From positions 744,001 to 808,000 of the forward strand of contig NZ_CP111108.1 in NCBI RefSeq assembly GCF_026314295.1: 64,000 nucleotides of DNA, in the 5' to 3' direction. This DNA is from Caproicibacterium sp. BJN0003 (GTDB lineage Bacteria; Bacillota; Clostridia; Oscillospirales; Acutalibacteraceae). A program made the translations under genes and the position numbers. Below are positions 30,466 to 40,735 of the stretch, one piece after another. Each line of letters opens with the position of its first letter. Position 1 is the stretch's first letter. The notes under the pieces were generated by a model. It had not been told where the DNA came from. It ran no database searches and saw nothing but the letters and a program-made list of their open reading frames with translations.

Positions 30466-32085
30466 ATGGCTGCAAAATTCATTTTTGTCACTGGCGGTGT
30501 GGTGTCCGGGTTGGGAAAAGGCATCACGGCGGCGTCTTTAGGGCGCCTGTTAAAGGCACGAGGTCTGCGGGTTACGATGCAGAAATTCGATCCTTATCTC
30601 AATGTCGATCCCGGGACGATGAATCCTTTTCAGCATGGAGAAGTCTTTGTAACGGATGACGGCGCTGAAACCGACCTGGATTTGGGACATTATGAACGTT
30701 TTATCGATGAAAATCTGAGCCAGAACAGCAATGTTACTTCCGGACGGGTTTATTGGAATGTAATCCAGAATGAACGAAATGGTGATTACGGCGGTGGTAC
30801 GGTTCAGGTGATCCCACATATCACTAATGAAATTAAGGCGAGAATTTCGGCCGGCAAAGAAAATGTAGATGTTGCGATTATCGAAGTCGGCGGTACGGTC
30901 GGCGATATTGAAAGTCAGCCATTTTTGGAGGCAATTCGTCAGTTCGCAACGGAAGTAGGCCGTCAGAACTGCCTGTTTATCCATGTTACACTGGTGCCGT
31001 ATCTTGCCTGTTCGGACGAGCATAAGTCCAAACCGACCCAGCACAGTGTAAAAGAGCTTCTGTCCATTGGAATTCAGCCGGATATTATTGTTTTGCGTTC
31101 TGACCGAAAAATTGAGCAGGAAGTCAAAGATAAGATCGCGCTGTTCTGCAATGTGCAGAAAGAATGTGTGATCGAGAATTTGGATCTTCCCAGCCTTTAT
31201 CAGGTGCCGCTGGCACTCCATGAAGAAAAGCTGGACGATATTGTCTGCAAGCGCTTTAGTTTAGATACTCATGGACCGGAACTGGCCGATTGGATTTCCA
31301 TGGTTGATACGGTAACATCTCTTAAAGAGAGCGTTAATATTGCACTGGTAGGCAAATATGTAGGACTGCATGATGCTTATTTGAGTGTGGCCGAATCGTT
31401 GGCACACGGTGGCTTCGGAAATAAAGTAAAGGTCAATATTAATTGGATCGATTCTGAGACCATTACAGAGGAGAACGTCGCACAGGTATTAAAGGGTATG
31501 GATGGACTCTTAATTCCCGGTGGCTTCGGACAGCGCGGAATTGAGGGCATGATCATTGCAATTCAATATGCGCGTGAGAATAAAGTGCCGTTCCTCGGAA
31601 TCTGCCTTGGAATGCAGTTGGCAATTATCGAATACGCACGCCATGTCATGGGGCTTTCTGATGCCAATTCTGCCGAATTTGATCCGCAGAGCACCAATCA
31701 TGTCATTGACCTGATGCCGGAACAGAAGGATGTTGTTCAGCTTGGCGGAACTATGCGCCTCGGAAAATATCCCTGTAAGCTTTTGCCTGGTACTATGGCG
31801 AGTGAGCTTTATGATGGACAGTCTTTAATTTCTGAGCGCCATCGTCATCGTTATGAGGTCAACAATGACTATCGTGAAGATATGGAGAAGCATGGTATGA
31901 TCCTCTGTGGAAGAAGCCCTGACAATCATATCGTAGAAATGATGGAGTTGCCTAGAGATCAGCATCCTTATTATATTGGAGCGCAGTTCCACCCTGAGTT
32001 TAAATCTCGTCCAAATCGTCCGCATCCATTATTCCAAGGTTTGATTAAAGCAGCAAAAGAACATCATAGGGTTGCTAAAAAATAA
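30466..32085 (+). CDS. pyrG: CTP synthase
   Basis: A 539-residue enzyme that makes CTP from UTP, ATP and glutamine. The synthetase half starts '[20 protein letters not shown]' and contains '[20 protein letters not shown]'. The amidotransferase half (about residues 290-535) holds the Cys nucleophile in '[11 protein letters not shown]' and the His-Glu pair near 'GAQFHPEF'. Length is normal for the family. GGAGG precedes the ATG. No attenuator-like pausing element was recognised in the short leader. Confidence 0.97.
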   Translation: MAAKFIFVTGGVVSGLGKGITAASLGRLLKARGLRVTMQKFDPYLNVDPGTMNPFQHGEVFVTDDGAETDLDLGHYERFIDENLSQNSNVTSGRVYWNVIQNERNGDYGGGTVQVIPHITNEIKARISAGKENVDVAIIEVGGTVGDIESQPFLEAIRQFATEVGRQNCLFIHVTLVPYLACSDEHKSKPTQHSVKELLSIGIQPDIIVLRSDRKIEQEVKDKIALFCNVQKECVIENLDLPSLYQVPLALHEEKLDDIVCKRFSLDTHGPELADWISMVDTVTSLKESVNIALVGKYVGLHDAYLSVAESLAHGGFGNKVKVNINWIDSETITEENVAQVLKGMDGLLIPGGFGQRGIEGMIIAIQYARENKVPFLGICLGMQLAIIEYARHVMGLSDANSAEFDPQSTNHVIDLMPEQKDVVQLGGTMRLGKYPCKLLPGTMASELYDGQSLISERHRHRYEVNNDYREDMEKHGMILCGRSPDNHIVEMMELPRDQHPYYIGAQFHPEFKSRPNRPHPLFQGLIKAAKEHHRVAKK

Positions 32086-32093
32086 AATAAAAA

Positions 32094-32134
32094 GGCCGCC
32101 TGAAAGACTGAAACCTTTCAGGCGGCTTTTTTTT
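32094..32134 (+). terminator. Terminator after pyrG
   Basis: GCCGCCTGAAAG and CTTTCAGGCGGC pair, followed by eight T residues. Confidence 0.95.
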
Positions 32135-32168
32135 AAAATCGACGAAGTCTTTTATTAGAAAGATATCA

Positions 32169-32219
32169 AATGGGCAGGAATTCTAATTTTTAAAAACAAG
32201 TTTAGAATTCCTGCCCATT
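32169..32219. terminator. Long perfect hairpin downstream of the DUF2207 gene
   Basis: AATGGGCAGGAATTCTAA pairs perfectly with TTAGAATTCCTGCCCATT around a 15-base loop. It lies between the convergent pyrG and DUF2207 genes; the T-tract is weak on both strands. Confidence 0.6.
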
Positions 32220-32240
32220 ATTGTTTTTACGAAAGAATGA

Positions 32241-34208
32241 TTATCGGCAGCCGCCGCCACCGCCACCAAAGCCGCCGCCGCCAAAACCGCCAAAGGAACT
32301 TCCGCCGCCAAAACCAGAGCCGGTAGAAGAACTGATAGAGGGGTGTGCAAGACGGGTTGCAGCCTGTGTGATTTGATTCATCGAACTGGAGAACTGTTCT
32401 CCAAAATCGTAGTTGTAATGATAGAAATTTCCATACCAGAAATAGGTGTACATCCAATTTCCACTTTGATAATCAACCGTATTGAGCTGAGGATAAACCA
32501 ATTTGAGCTGTTTTGCCACTCTTTTAGAAATCCCCATCATAGTGGCATAAACAAGATATTCTTCCCAAAGTGCCAACTGCGGAACTTCATATTCCTTGAG
32601 ATTTGAAAAATCAAGCATATACTTTTTAAGTCCATGCCATTGATCCCATTCTGTTTGGCCTTTTTTGGTAAGCCTCGGCTTTTTAGAGGAGCAAGAGACA
32701 GCGAGAATGATTCCGCCAATCAGCATGCCCAGCGGGAGATAGATCATCGTTAGGTTGGCAATAGCTAAAAGGACTACAAAGAGAACAATGCCCAAAACAG
32801 CAGCCATAGAGGCGATCGCTATGAAAGCTTTGACCGCTTTTGGACGTTTCTCATACCAATCAGCTTCAGTGTGTTCGCGCTCTGCTGTTACCCAAAATCT
32901 GGAGATCAAAGAGTCAACAGAGACATACTGCTTTTTAGCATACTGTTTAAAGTCTTTCATGGAAAAAGAACCATTATAATGTTCTGCTACATTGCTAAAT
33001 AATTGTTGGAAAATAGCTTCGCTTTGAGTCAGGTCTTCGCGAGCCTTATCGTCCGTAATTGAAATACGAAATTCCTTCTCGTTTTGATCCGGAATAAGGT
33101 TAACGTAACCTTTGCGTGCAAGACTTAAAAGGGTAGCACTGTAAACTCTGCCCTTTTGCTCCTGCGTCAGATCTACACCACCGTCATAATAGTAGAACAG
33201 CTTGGCAATTCCACCAGGAGAAGCTTCTTTTGGAATCTCTCGATAATATTCCGGAGAATTGAGTTGATAAGGCTTAAAGTATTTTTTACGAATATAAATC
33301 GTCAAAAAGATTGCCAGTACTAAAAACAAAATACCACCGATTACATCAATATATCCGAGCTGTTTTTGCGTCTCTTGGTGCGCAATTGCTTTGTCAACTA
33401 AAGCTTGTTCCTCTGCCGCAATTTCAGATCCTTTCGCCTCATTTATTTGTTTTGGCGATTCTGAAAACAGGGTTGCAGGCGCAAGCATTCGTACGGCGAC
33501 CATCGTTTCTTTTGGAATGTTTTCCAGAGAGAATGTGATTCCGGTGCCGTCCGGAAGGACCTCCCAAGAACCGGAGGCAGTGCTGTGGAGCCATGCGCGG
33601 ATCTGGGTATTCGGATCAGAAACTGCCTGAGGCAACCGAATGGTTCCGGTCAGTTTAGTGACTGAAAACGAAAACTTATCTGGTACAAATGTGTCAAAAA
33701 TTTCTCCAACATCCTGATAAACGTTCATGACATTGTGAATCGTATAGGAAAATGTGAAAGTACGGTTACCAGAAGTGAATTTTGGAGCGAACCAACCGAT
33801 TTCAATCTGATTTCCTGATTTGTGCAGATAGCAGGAGTTTTGCGGCCCTGTTACATTTTCAGGATTAATATCACCGATGTTCTGGTATTCAATCCCACTA
33901 TCATTATCAAATACACTGTTTAGTGTGATCGAATCAGCAGAAATGCCATTGCTTCCGGCCATATCGAATGTCCGGTAAAAATTAGAGTACGCTTTGCTGC
34001 GCTCTGTTACATGGAGCGCCCACTTTTCGGTGACAAGAAGATCTCCGTTTGATTGTGCCTGTGCATCAATCGTCATCTGTGAAACGGTTTGGCTGCCGCT
34101 GCTGCTTGCAGAAGCAGAAATAGTGCTGCCCCAAAACAGAGAACAAATTAAACCAAAGAGTAAAAAACTGAGAAGAGAAATTTTTGAAAATTTTCTTTTC
34201 ATTTTCAT
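32241..34208 (-). CDS. DUF2207 membrane protein with Gly-rich C-terminus
   Basis: A 655-residue protein. A signal peptide (residues 1-33) precedes an extracellular DUF2207 beta domain ('VTEKWALHVTERSKAYSNFY', 'TFSYTIHNVMNVYQDVGEIF'). A transmembrane helix lies near residue 290 and a pair near 470-510, with a cytosolic region between. The end is Gly/Phe-rich ('GSGFGGGSSFGGFGGGGFGG') and finishes in CR. Such proteins are regularly encoded beside LemA, as here (one base apart). They are linked to envelope processes, but their mechanism is unknown. Confidence 0.85.
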   Translation of the reverse strand: MKMKRKFSKISLLSFLLFGLICSLFWGSTISASASSSGSQTVSQMTIDAQAQSNGDLLVTEKWALHVTERSKAYSNFYRTFDMAGSNGISADSITLNSVFDNDSGIEYQNIGDINPENVTGPQNSCYLHKSGNQIEIGWFAPKFTSGNRTFTFSYTIHNVMNVYQDVGEIFDTFVPDKFSFSVTKLTGTIRLPQAVSDPNTQIRAWLHSTASGSWEVLPDGTGITFSLENIPKETMVAVRMLAPATLFSESPKQINEAKGSEIAAEEQALVDKAIAHQETQKQLGYIDVIGGILFLVLAIFLTIYIRKKYFKPYQLNSPEYYREIPKEASPGGIAKLFYYYDGGVDLTQEQKGRVYSATLLSLARKGYVNLIPDQNEKEFRISITDDKAREDLTQSEAIFQQLFSNVAEHYNGSFSMKDFKQYAKKQYVSVDSLISRFWVTAEREHTEADWYEKRPKAVKAFIAIASMAAVLGIVLFVVLLAIANLTMIYLPLGMLIGGIILAVSCSSKKPRLTKKGQTEWDQWHGLKKYMLDFSNLKEYEVPQLALWEEYLVYATMMGISKRVAKQLKLVYPQLNTVDYQSGNWMYTYFWYGNFYHYNYDFGEQFSSSMNQITQAATRLAHPSISSSTGSGFGGGSSFGGFGGGGFGGGGGGCR

Positions 34209-34209
34209 A

Positions 34210-34758
34210 TTAAAATTTCACCTGCGGTGCTTCGCGCTCTTCGTCCGAAACTTCATAATATGGGCGTGCATGGAAATGGAAGATGGAAGCAATCAAATTG
34301 CTGGGGAATTGTACGGTGAATTCGTTATAGCGCATGACAGTATCATTATAAAATTGACGGGAAATAGCAATCTTGCTTTCAATATCTTCGAGTTGTTTTT
34401 GAAGAGAAAGAAAGTTTTGATTTGCTTTAAGATCCGGATATTGTTCTGCTGTAGCAAACAGATTCACAATTGCATGAGAAAGCTGATTGTTTGCATCCAT
34501 CAATTCCTGCGGATTTTTGGCACTGCCAGCAGCGGCACGCCATTTTACAACTTCCTCCAAAGTTCCTTTTTCGTGAGTGGCATAGCCTTTTACGGTCTCT
34601 ACCAAGTTTGGAATCAGGTCAAAGCGCTTTTTCAGCTGAACATCTACCTGACTCCAGCCATTGTCTACTCGGACGTTTAATTTTACGAGGCGGTTATATG
34701 TTCCTGCGAACCAAAAAATCAGGATCAGAATGATAACACCAATAATAATCCAATACAT
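34210..34758 (-). CDS. lemA: LemA family membrane protein
   Basis: A 182-residue protein. One N-terminal transmembrane helix ('YWIIIGVIILILIFWFAGTY') is followed by the LemA helical domain with 'VDVQLKKRFDLIPNLVETVK' and 'YNDTVMRYNEFTVQFPSNLI'. GGAGG lies before the start. It is co-transcribed with the DUF2207 gene. LemA proteins expose a short N-terminus outside and a long helical part inside or outside the membrane, depending on the model; function is unclear. Confidence 0.95.
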   Translation of the reverse strand: MYWIIIGVIILILIFWFAGTYNRLVKLNVRVDNGWSQVDVQLKKRFDLIPNLVETVKGYATHEKGTLEEVVKWRAAAGSAKNPQELMDANNQLSHAIVNLFATAEQYPDLKANQNFLSLQKQLEDIESKIAISRQFYNDTVMRYNEFTVQFPSNLIASIFHFHARPYYEVSDEEREAPQVKF

Positions 34759-34794
34759 AGAGATTCCTCCTTTTTAATGAAAAATCAGATAGAC

Positions 34795-35424
34795 TTAGTT
34801 GGACATTCGATAGCAAAGGGTCATAAGACTGTCGTTTAAATGGACATTTTCCACCACAACATCCGGATAGCGCATTGCAATATCGTAATGGCTGAAATTC
34901 CAGAAATTGCGGATTCCAACTTTGTAAAGATAGTCGACATTTTTCTGGGCGCAACCACGGGGGATACAGAGTACGGCTACATCAGGATGTTCTTCCTGAT
35001 AAAAGCTTTCAAAAGTTTCCGTCATACGAATGGGGAGACCGTCGGCAATTTTTCCGGCTTTCAGAGGATCATTGTCAAAAATCCCAATCAGCTGAAAACC
35101 CATCGCTTCAAAAGACATATGGCTGGCGATGGCCCTGCCAAGATTCCCGGCGCCAAAGAGAACTGCTTTATAGCAGTGGTCAAGGCCTAAAATCTGACGA
35201 ATTTCAGAGCAGAGCTGATCTACCATATATCCGTAACCCTGCTGGCCAAATCCACCGAAGCAGTTAAGATCCTGACGAATCTGACTGGCAGTAAGTCCCA
35301 GACGTTTTGATAATTCCGTCGAAGAAATCCGAGTAGCGCCCTCTTTCTGCAGTTGACGCAGAAAACGGTAATAGCGCGGTAGGCGCCGGATCACCGACAT
35401 TGATACATTTTCACGTTTCGGCAT
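34795..35424 (-). CDS. rex: Redox-sensing transcriptional repressor Rex
   Basis: A 209-residue repressor starting at ATG 35424 behind GGAGG; a longer frame from 35523 has no ribosome binding site. Winged helix: 'VSMSVIRRLPRYYRFLRQL' and 'STELSKRLGLTASQIRQDL'. The Rossmann NADH-binding loop is 'VLFGAGNLGRAIASH'. The C-terminal swapped helix ends 'LMTLCYRMSN'. It senses the NADH/NAD ratio and controls fermentation genes such as alcohol dehydrogenases. No certain Rex operator was found in the window. Confidence 0.97.
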   Translation of the reverse strand: MPKRENVSMSVIRRLPRYYRFLRQLQKEGATRISSTELSKRLGLTASQIRQDLNCFGGFGQQGYGYMVDQLCSEIRQILGLDHCYKAVLFGAGNLGRAIASHMSFEAMGFQLIGIFDNDPLKAGKIADGLPIRMTETFESFYQEEHPDVAVLCIPRGCAQKNVDYLYKVGIRNFWNFSHYDIAMRYPDVVVENVHLNDSLMTLCYRMSN

Positions 35425-35524
35425 GAGCTTTATTTCCTCCTTGCAACAATCGTTGCTGAACATTTTTGCATTTTTTCGGAGAATTCCCCTGCATGACTCT
35501 GCACTTTTTGGACAATGTTTCATG

Positions 35525-36218
35525 TAAAAGAAAATCTCCGGTCAATATTTTCTTCCAATTCTAGTAGAAACACCTTTTTTAGGTTTGACTCCAAAAGATG
35601 ATAAGAGTGAAATTGGGATTATTTTATTCTCCTTTTTAATTTATGAAAAGAGCGCTGAATAGTATCATTCTTTGGAGTGATCTTCGACCCTGGGTTTCAT
35701 GAATTTTTAAAAATTTATCTCCCTAATTTTTAACACCTTTTGCCGCAAAAAAGAAAACACAGAATGCTTTTTTGGAGGAACGCTATCTGTCATTTTGCCC
35801 ACCTATGAGGATTTCTATTTTAATTTAAGGGATAATATTGTTTAAAAAAATCCAAATTACAAAGATGAGAAACTAAACGGCAAGATTTAAAAAAGTATCT
35901 AAAATGGTTTTCCCTTTGGGTAGGGACGAATATTCGCGCTGCAAAAATTTTTATTTTTTAGTAATCTTTTAGTGCTAGTGGGAAGATCGGAAAATCATGA
36001 TTTGGCCTGGATCTTTCTGATTATCCGGTCATCAAGAACAAAATGATGAAAAATGATCCTTTCTGCAAAGAAGTTTCCTGCAATATTCACCTTTTGGTGT
36101 TTCGACAGAATAGATTCCTTTACTTTATTTATAATAACATATTATCTAATAAATTTATGCAGTTGTCAATCAATTAACACCGAGAAAACAAGGAAAAAAG
36201 GAAACTCTTTTCCTTCTC
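35525..36218. other. About 700-base AT-rich gap with no recognised gene
   Basis: No open frame with both a ribosome binding site and sensible composition is found; a 71-residue frame at 36053-36268 lacks a ribosome binding site and looks random. Features seen are several short AT hairpins, for instance CAAAAAAG...CTTTTTTG near 35745-35780, and scattered GC-richer stretches. A structured RNA is possible but none was recognised. Confidence 0.5.
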
Positions 36219-36247
36219 TTGCGCAGAGCGGAAGGGAATGTTATAAT
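36219..36247 (+). promoter_or_regulatory. Promoter of tepA unit
   Basis: TTGCGC and TATAAT are separated by 17 bases, 83 bases before the TTG start of the next gene. Confidence 0.6.
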
Positions 36248-36329
36248 AAAGCGATTCCTATAAGATGATGTGTTTCTTGAATGGGTCGTTTTTTTTAGGG
36301 CAGACTACCAGCTGGGAGGCGAATCTGTC

Positions 36330-37076
36330 TTGAAAAATAAACGGCCTTATGCATTAATGGATACGGATTCTCCGGAAAAAGAAGATGATGAAGAACGTCG
36401 GGACGAAATCAGTGAAAGCGGAAGTGTTACGGCGGGAAAACCGGGGCATCGAATCCATTGCCTGACCATTATCGGCCAGATTGAAGGACATTTTATCTTA
36501 GGAAGTCAAAATAAAACCACAAAATACGAGCATGTGATTCCGCAGCTGGTCGCAATCGAGGAAGCATCGGATATAGATGGTCTGCTGATTATTCTCAATA
36601 CGGTCGGCGGAGATGTGGAGGCCGGGCTTGCATTGGCTGAACTGGTTTCTGGAATGAAAAAGCCAACAGTCAGTTTGGTGCTTGGCGGGGGACATTCAAT
36701 CGGGGTCCCTTTAGCAGTCGCTGCAAAGCATAGCTTTATTGCACCAAGTGCTACCATGACAATTCATCCGGTTCGCATGAACGGCACGTTGCTCGGAGTA
36801 CCGCAGACGTTGGAATATTTTCAGCGTATGCAGGAGAGAATTACACATTTTGTGGTGGGAAACAGCAAAATTACTGAAAAGCGTTTTATGGAACTTTCAA
36901 TGAACACAGAAGAACTGGTTATGGACGTAGGAACCGTTTTAGATGGGCCTGACGCAGTACGAGAGGGACTCATTGATTCTCTTGGAAGTTTATCAGATGC
37001 GTTGGACTGCCTTTATGGAATGATTGACAAGAGACGAAAGAAAACAGTTAGACCAAGAAATAAAGAAAAAAAATGA
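36330..37076 (+). CDS. tepA: ClpP-class serine protease, TepA family
   Basis: A 248-residue protein. The TTG start at 36330 is chosen because GGGAGG lies ten bases upstream. A charged N-terminal tail precedes the ClpP-fold core: '[20 protein letters not shown]', catalytic Ser in '[14 protein letters not shown]', catalytic His in '[10 protein letters not shown]'. Family members (YmfB/TepA) are linked to protein export and spore-related degradation. It is followed 35 bases later by uppP and may be co-transcribed with it. Confidence 0.9.
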   Translation: MKNKRPYALMDTDSPEKEDDEERRDEISESGSVTAGKPGHRIHCLTIIGQIEGHFILGSQNKTTKYEHVIPQLVAIEEASDIDGLLIILNTVGGDVEAGLALAELVSGMKKPTVSLVLGGGHSIGVPLAVAAKHSFIAPSATMTIHPVRMNGTLLGVPQTLEYFQRMQERITHFVVGNSKITEKRFMELSMNTEELVMDVGTVLDGPDAVREGLIDSLGSLSDALDCLYGMIDKRRKKTVRPRNKEKK

Positions 37077-37111
37077 GGCGTTTTTACGCCTTACATAAGT
37101 GGAGGTAACTT

Positions 37112-38044
37112 ATGAGTATTCTGCAGGCAATTATTTTAGGAATTGTTCAAGGTGCAACAGAGTTTTTGCCGGTTTCCAGCAGCGGGCATCTTTCTCTGGC
37201 ACAACATATGATGGGCCTTTCAATGCCGGGTCTTTTCTTTGATGTTATGCTGCATTTAGGCACATTGATTGCAGTGATATTTGTTTATCGAAATTTGATT
37301 CTTCGACTTCTGCGGGAATTGGTCAGAGTGGTACAGGATCTGGTACATAGAGAGTTTCATTGGAAACAAATGAGTCCTGACCGTCGTTTGCTGATGATGT
37401 TGATCATTGGTCTTTTACCGTTATTCCTCTTGTTCCTGCCGGTTCCTGGAACGGGTCATTCTATTAAAGATTATGCGGATATATTATCCGGAGACAGCGA
37501 TATTTTGGTTGAAGGTTTTTCCTTCCTTGGTACCAGCGTACTTCTGTACTTTGGAATTCAGATGAATCGAAAGGTTCGTCCGATGATGAGAGATGGAAGA
37601 ACGCTCCCCGGAGGACGCAGACAGTATAATCCCATAGATGCGCTCTGTGTTGGCGTGGGGCAGGTATTTGCAGCAGTGTTTCCGGGCCTTTCCCGTTCTG
37701 GGACGACGCTGAGCGTTGGCCTCATGCGCGGTATTAATAAACAGTCTGCTTTGGATTACTCATTTGTTATGGGAATTCCTGCTATTTTAGCAGCGGTTGT
37801 TTTAGAGACAAAAGATGCAGTTGCTCAGGGAACCGGCGGCATTGGATTTGGTGTGGTAATTTGTGGATTACTTTCGGCAATGATCGTCGGATTCCTTGCA
37901 ATCAAACTGCTCAAGTGGATTGTTTCTTCCAACAAGTTAGCCATCTTTGTCGTTTATACCGGAATCCTCGGCGTCTTAACTATTATTATTGGAATTATTG
38001 AGCATGTGACTGGATTCAATCTTTTCTCTCATATGCCGCTTTAA
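37112..38044 (+). CDS. uppP: Undecaprenyl-diphosphatase
   Basis: A 310-residue membrane enzyme that recycles undecaprenyl diphosphate for cell-wall synthesis. Both catalytic motifs are present: 'GATEFLPVSSSGHL' near residue 15 and 'FPGLSRSGTTLSVGLMRG' near residue 190. There are about eight hydrophobic helices. It is somewhat longer than the usual 270-280 residues because of a loop with 'GTGHSIKDYADILSGDSD'. GGAGGT precedes the ATG. It gives bacitracin tolerance in many species. Confidence 0.95.
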   Translation: MSILQAIILGIVQGATEFLPVSSSGHLSLAQHMMGLSMPGLFFDVMLHLGTLIAVIFVYRNLILRLLRELVRVVQDLVHREFHWKQMSPDRRLLMMLIIGLLPLFLLFLPVPGTGHSIKDYADILSGDSDILVEGFSFLGTSVLLYFGIQMNRKVRPMMRDGRTLPGGRRQYNPIDALCVGVGQVFAAVFPGLSRSGTTLSVGLMRGINKQSALDYSFVMGIPAILAAVVLETKDAVAQGTGGIGFGVVICGLLSAMIVGFLAIKLLKWIVSSNKLAIFVVYTGILGVLTIIIGIIEHVTGFNLFSHMPL

Positions 38045-38086
38045 AATATTTTTCGTTATCCGTTACATAAAAAAGGAGCTTCAAAA

Positions 38087-40684
38087 GTGTCTCAGAAGAA
38101 AACAACAAAAAGGTCGGCAACTTCCGGCACTAAAAGATCCTCTGCACCGAGGAGCAGAAAACCTGCTTCTAAAGGGAGGACAAAACGGTCTGCACCGGCT
38201 TCAGAACCGGTACGGCGCCGCAATAAACAAGCGGCTGCAGTGGTCTTGTTTTCGATTGCAGTTTTGCTGGGCTGTATGATTATTTTGCCCGGTGCCTTTT
38301 TCTGGAACTGGATTCATAATGCTCTCGGCGGACTTTTTGGAAACTGTGCGATTCTTTGGCCGGCATTGTTTCTTTATATTGCAATCGTAACTTCCATGGA
38401 TCGGGAAGATGTCCGTTTAAGCGGCAGAGTGTGGCTGATAGTCATTATTATCACTCTGTTCTGTTCGGCAGTCTACTCTTTTGGCAGTCACAGCGGTGCT
38501 GCTACTGTAAAAGAATTTGGCAGTCAGCTGACAGCGCTTTACCGCATGGGGGTTGATGGGCAGGGTGCAGGCTTATTCAGCGGCCTTCTCGGAATTCCTG
38601 TCTGTGCAGCACTTGATTATGCCGGTGCGCGTATTTTCTTTGTTCTGGCTATTTTTGTGGGATTGATGCTGCTTACCGGCACCACGTTGATTAAATTCAT
38701 TCGAACTCTCACAAAGCCGGTGGAGAAGGCTGCAGAAGCGGTCAATACGGTTCGGGAAAATCGGCAGGGAGAGATTATCCGCAGCACTGATATTGATGTG
38801 CCGTTGGATGATGGAATGCCACAGCACCCAGTTCGCTCTAAGACAGTGAAGCCTTCTGAGGATGCTTTTGCAGAAGCTCCTAAGAATGATAAATTGGAGC
38901 GGCTCAGAGAAGCAGTCAATACTTCTGCTTTTGGGCAAGATAAGAAGCCTGAGATTCCGGATTCAAAAACGGTCTCTGAGGGCATTCCAGTACAAATGAT
39001 GCTGGAAACGCCGGCTCATGCGGATGGCAGTGCAGAAGCAGCACAAAATTTTATAAAGCGTAAGCGAAAGCTCGATCAGGAGCAAAAGGCGTTGGAAACT
39101 GCAGTCAATGGGACCACTGCGCCGATGGATATTTCTGTTCATCAAACAGAAGATTCGGAAGGGTATCATGTTCCTCCAGTTTCTATGCTGAATGTAACAA
39201 AAGAGCCTGATCAGCAAAATGTGACAAATGAACTTCAACAGAATGGGCAGAAGCTGATTTCTGTTCTGAAAAGCTTCGGCGTTTCGGCAAAAATTGTGGA
39301 TATCAGCAGAGGACCTTGTGTTACTCGATATGAGTTGCAGCCGGCAGCTGGAGTTAAGATCAGTAAAATTACAAATCTTTCCGATGATATTGCGATGAAT
39401 TTGGCAGCTTCAGGCGTTCGTATCGAAGCACCGATTCCTGGGAAAGCTGCTGTTGGAATTGAGGTGCCAAATAAGCAAAAATCGATTGTGCGGATGCGCG
39501 ATTTGGTGGAGTCAAATGCTTTTGTTTCAGCAAAGAGTTTTTTGACAGTCTGTTTGGGAAGAAATATTGCAGGTGAAGTTACGGTAACAGATCTTGCAAA
39601 GATGCCGCATCTTCTGATTGCCGGTACCACTGGCTCCGGTAAATCGGTTTGCCTTAATTCTTTTATTATTAGTCTGCTCTATAAATCCACGCCGGAAGAA
39701 GTTCGCTTTTTAATGATCGACCCAAAAGTTGTAGAACTTTCTATTTATAATGGAATTCCACAGCTGCTTGTCCCGGTCGTGACCGATCCCCGTAAAGCAG
39801 CAGGCGCTTTGGGTTGGGCGGTAACGGAAATGCTCAAGCGATATAAGATTTTTGCTGAATATAATGTGCGTGACTTAAAAGCCTATAATGCACTTGCAAA
39901 ATCCTGTAATTATCAGACGGAAGATGGCCTTCCGATGGAACATATGCCTCAAATCGTCATCTTTATTGAGGAGCTGGCGGATTTAATGATGGCTGCTCCA
40001 AATGAAGTGGAAGACAGTATCTGCCGTTTGGCACAGATGGCGCGTGCCGCTGGAATGCATCTGGTGATTGCAACACAGCGTCCGAGCGTAGATGTGGTTA
40101 CTGGTTTAATCAAAGCGAATATTCCGAGTAGAATTGCACTCTCCGTTTCCAGTCAGGTGGATTCCCGTACGATTATTGATATCGGCGGTGCTGAAAAGCT
40201 TTTAGGCAACGGCGATATGCTCTTTTCTCCCGTTGGCACGCAAAAGCCGATTCGAGTGCAGGGCGCATTTGTCAGTGACAGTGAAATCGAAAGTATTGTA
40301 GAATACATTAAAAAGAGCGGCGAAGGCGAATATGATCAGAAGATCGCCGATGAGATCGAAAAAAATGCTGTTGCCGAAAAGGGCAGCGATTCTACAACAG
40401 AATCGCATAGCGATCAGGATCCTATGATGGAAGACGCAATCAAATGTGTTGTAGAAGCAGGACAAGCCAGCACTAGCCTTTTGCAGCGACGTTTGCGGCT
40501 CGGCTATGCAAGAGCGGGACGCTTGATTGACAATATGGAGCAGATGGGAGTCGTTGGCCCGCATGAAGGCTCTAAACCGCGTAAGGTACTGATTACTTAT
40601 CAGCAGTGGTTGGAACGCAGTATGCAGAAAGGGGATGCTCCGGAACAAAATCCGGAAGAAGCTTCCTCTAAAGAACAGTTATAA
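38087..40684 (+). CDS. FtsK/SpoIIIE DNA translocase
   Basis: An 865-residue protein with GTG start. A basic, low-complexity N-terminal tail is followed by four transmembrane helices (about residues 48-205), a linker of about 230 residues, and the motor. The motor has Walker A 'AGTTGSGKSVCLNS', Walker B 'IVIFIEELADLM' and 'ATQRPSVDVVTGLIKANIPS'. The C-terminal winged-helix gamma domain ('QASTSLLQRRLRLGYARAGR') reads DNA polarity. It pumps DNA at the septum during division or into the forespore. Which of the two roles cannot be decided from sequence. Confidence 0.95.
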   Translation: MSQKKTTKRSATSGTKRSSAPRSRKPASKGRTKRSAPASEPVRRRNKQAAAVVLFSIAVLLGCMIILPGAFFWNWIHNALGGLFGNCAILWPALFLYIAIVTSMDREDVRLSGRVWLIVIIITLFCSAVYSFGSHSGAATVKEFGSQLTALYRMGVDGQGAGLFSGLLGIPVCAALDYAGARIFFVLAIFVGLMLLTGTTLIKFIRTLTKPVEKAAEAVNTVRENRQGEIIRSTDIDVPLDDGMPQHPVRSKTVKPSEDAFAEAPKNDKLERLREAVNTSAFGQDKKPEIPDSKTVSEGIPVQMMLETPAHADGSAEAAQNFIKRKRKLDQEQKALETAVNGTTAPMDISVHQTEDSEGYHVPPVSMLNVTKEPDQQNVTNELQQNGQKLISVLKSFGVSAKIVDISRGPCVTRYELQPAAGVKISKITNLSDDIAMNLAASGVRIEAPIPGKAAVGIEVPNKQKSIVRMRDLVESNAFVSAKSFLTVCLGRNIAGEVTVTDLAKMPHLLIAGTTGSGKSVCLNSFIISLLYKSTPEEVRFLMIDPKVVELSIYNGIPQLLVPVVTDPRKAAGALGWAVTEMLKRYKIFAEYNVRDLKAYNALAKSCNYQTEDGLPMEHMPQIVIFIEELADLMMAAPNEVEDSICRLAQMARAAGMHLVIATQRPSVDVVTGLIKANIPSRIALSVSSQVDSRTIIDIGGAEKLLGNGDMLFSPVGTQKPIRVQGAFVSDSEIESIVEYIKKSGEGEYDQKIADEIEKNAVAEKGSDSTTESHSDQDPMMEDAIKCVVEAGQASTSLLQRRLRLGYARAGRLIDNMEQMGVVGPHEGSKPRKVLITYQQWLERSMQKGDAPEQNPEEASSKEQL

Positions 40685-40735
40685 AAGGAACAGAGCTTAT
40701 ACTTTTTGCATTTTTAGTTTTTTTAGAGGTGTTTT

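Noticed and set aside
30550-31221. Leftward 223-residue frame inside pyrG
   Set aside because: It is the complementary-strand shadow of the conserved CTP synthase gene.
36053-36268. Rightward 71-residue frame before tepA
   Set aside because: No ribosome binding site, it covers the predicted tepA promoter, and its composition looks random.
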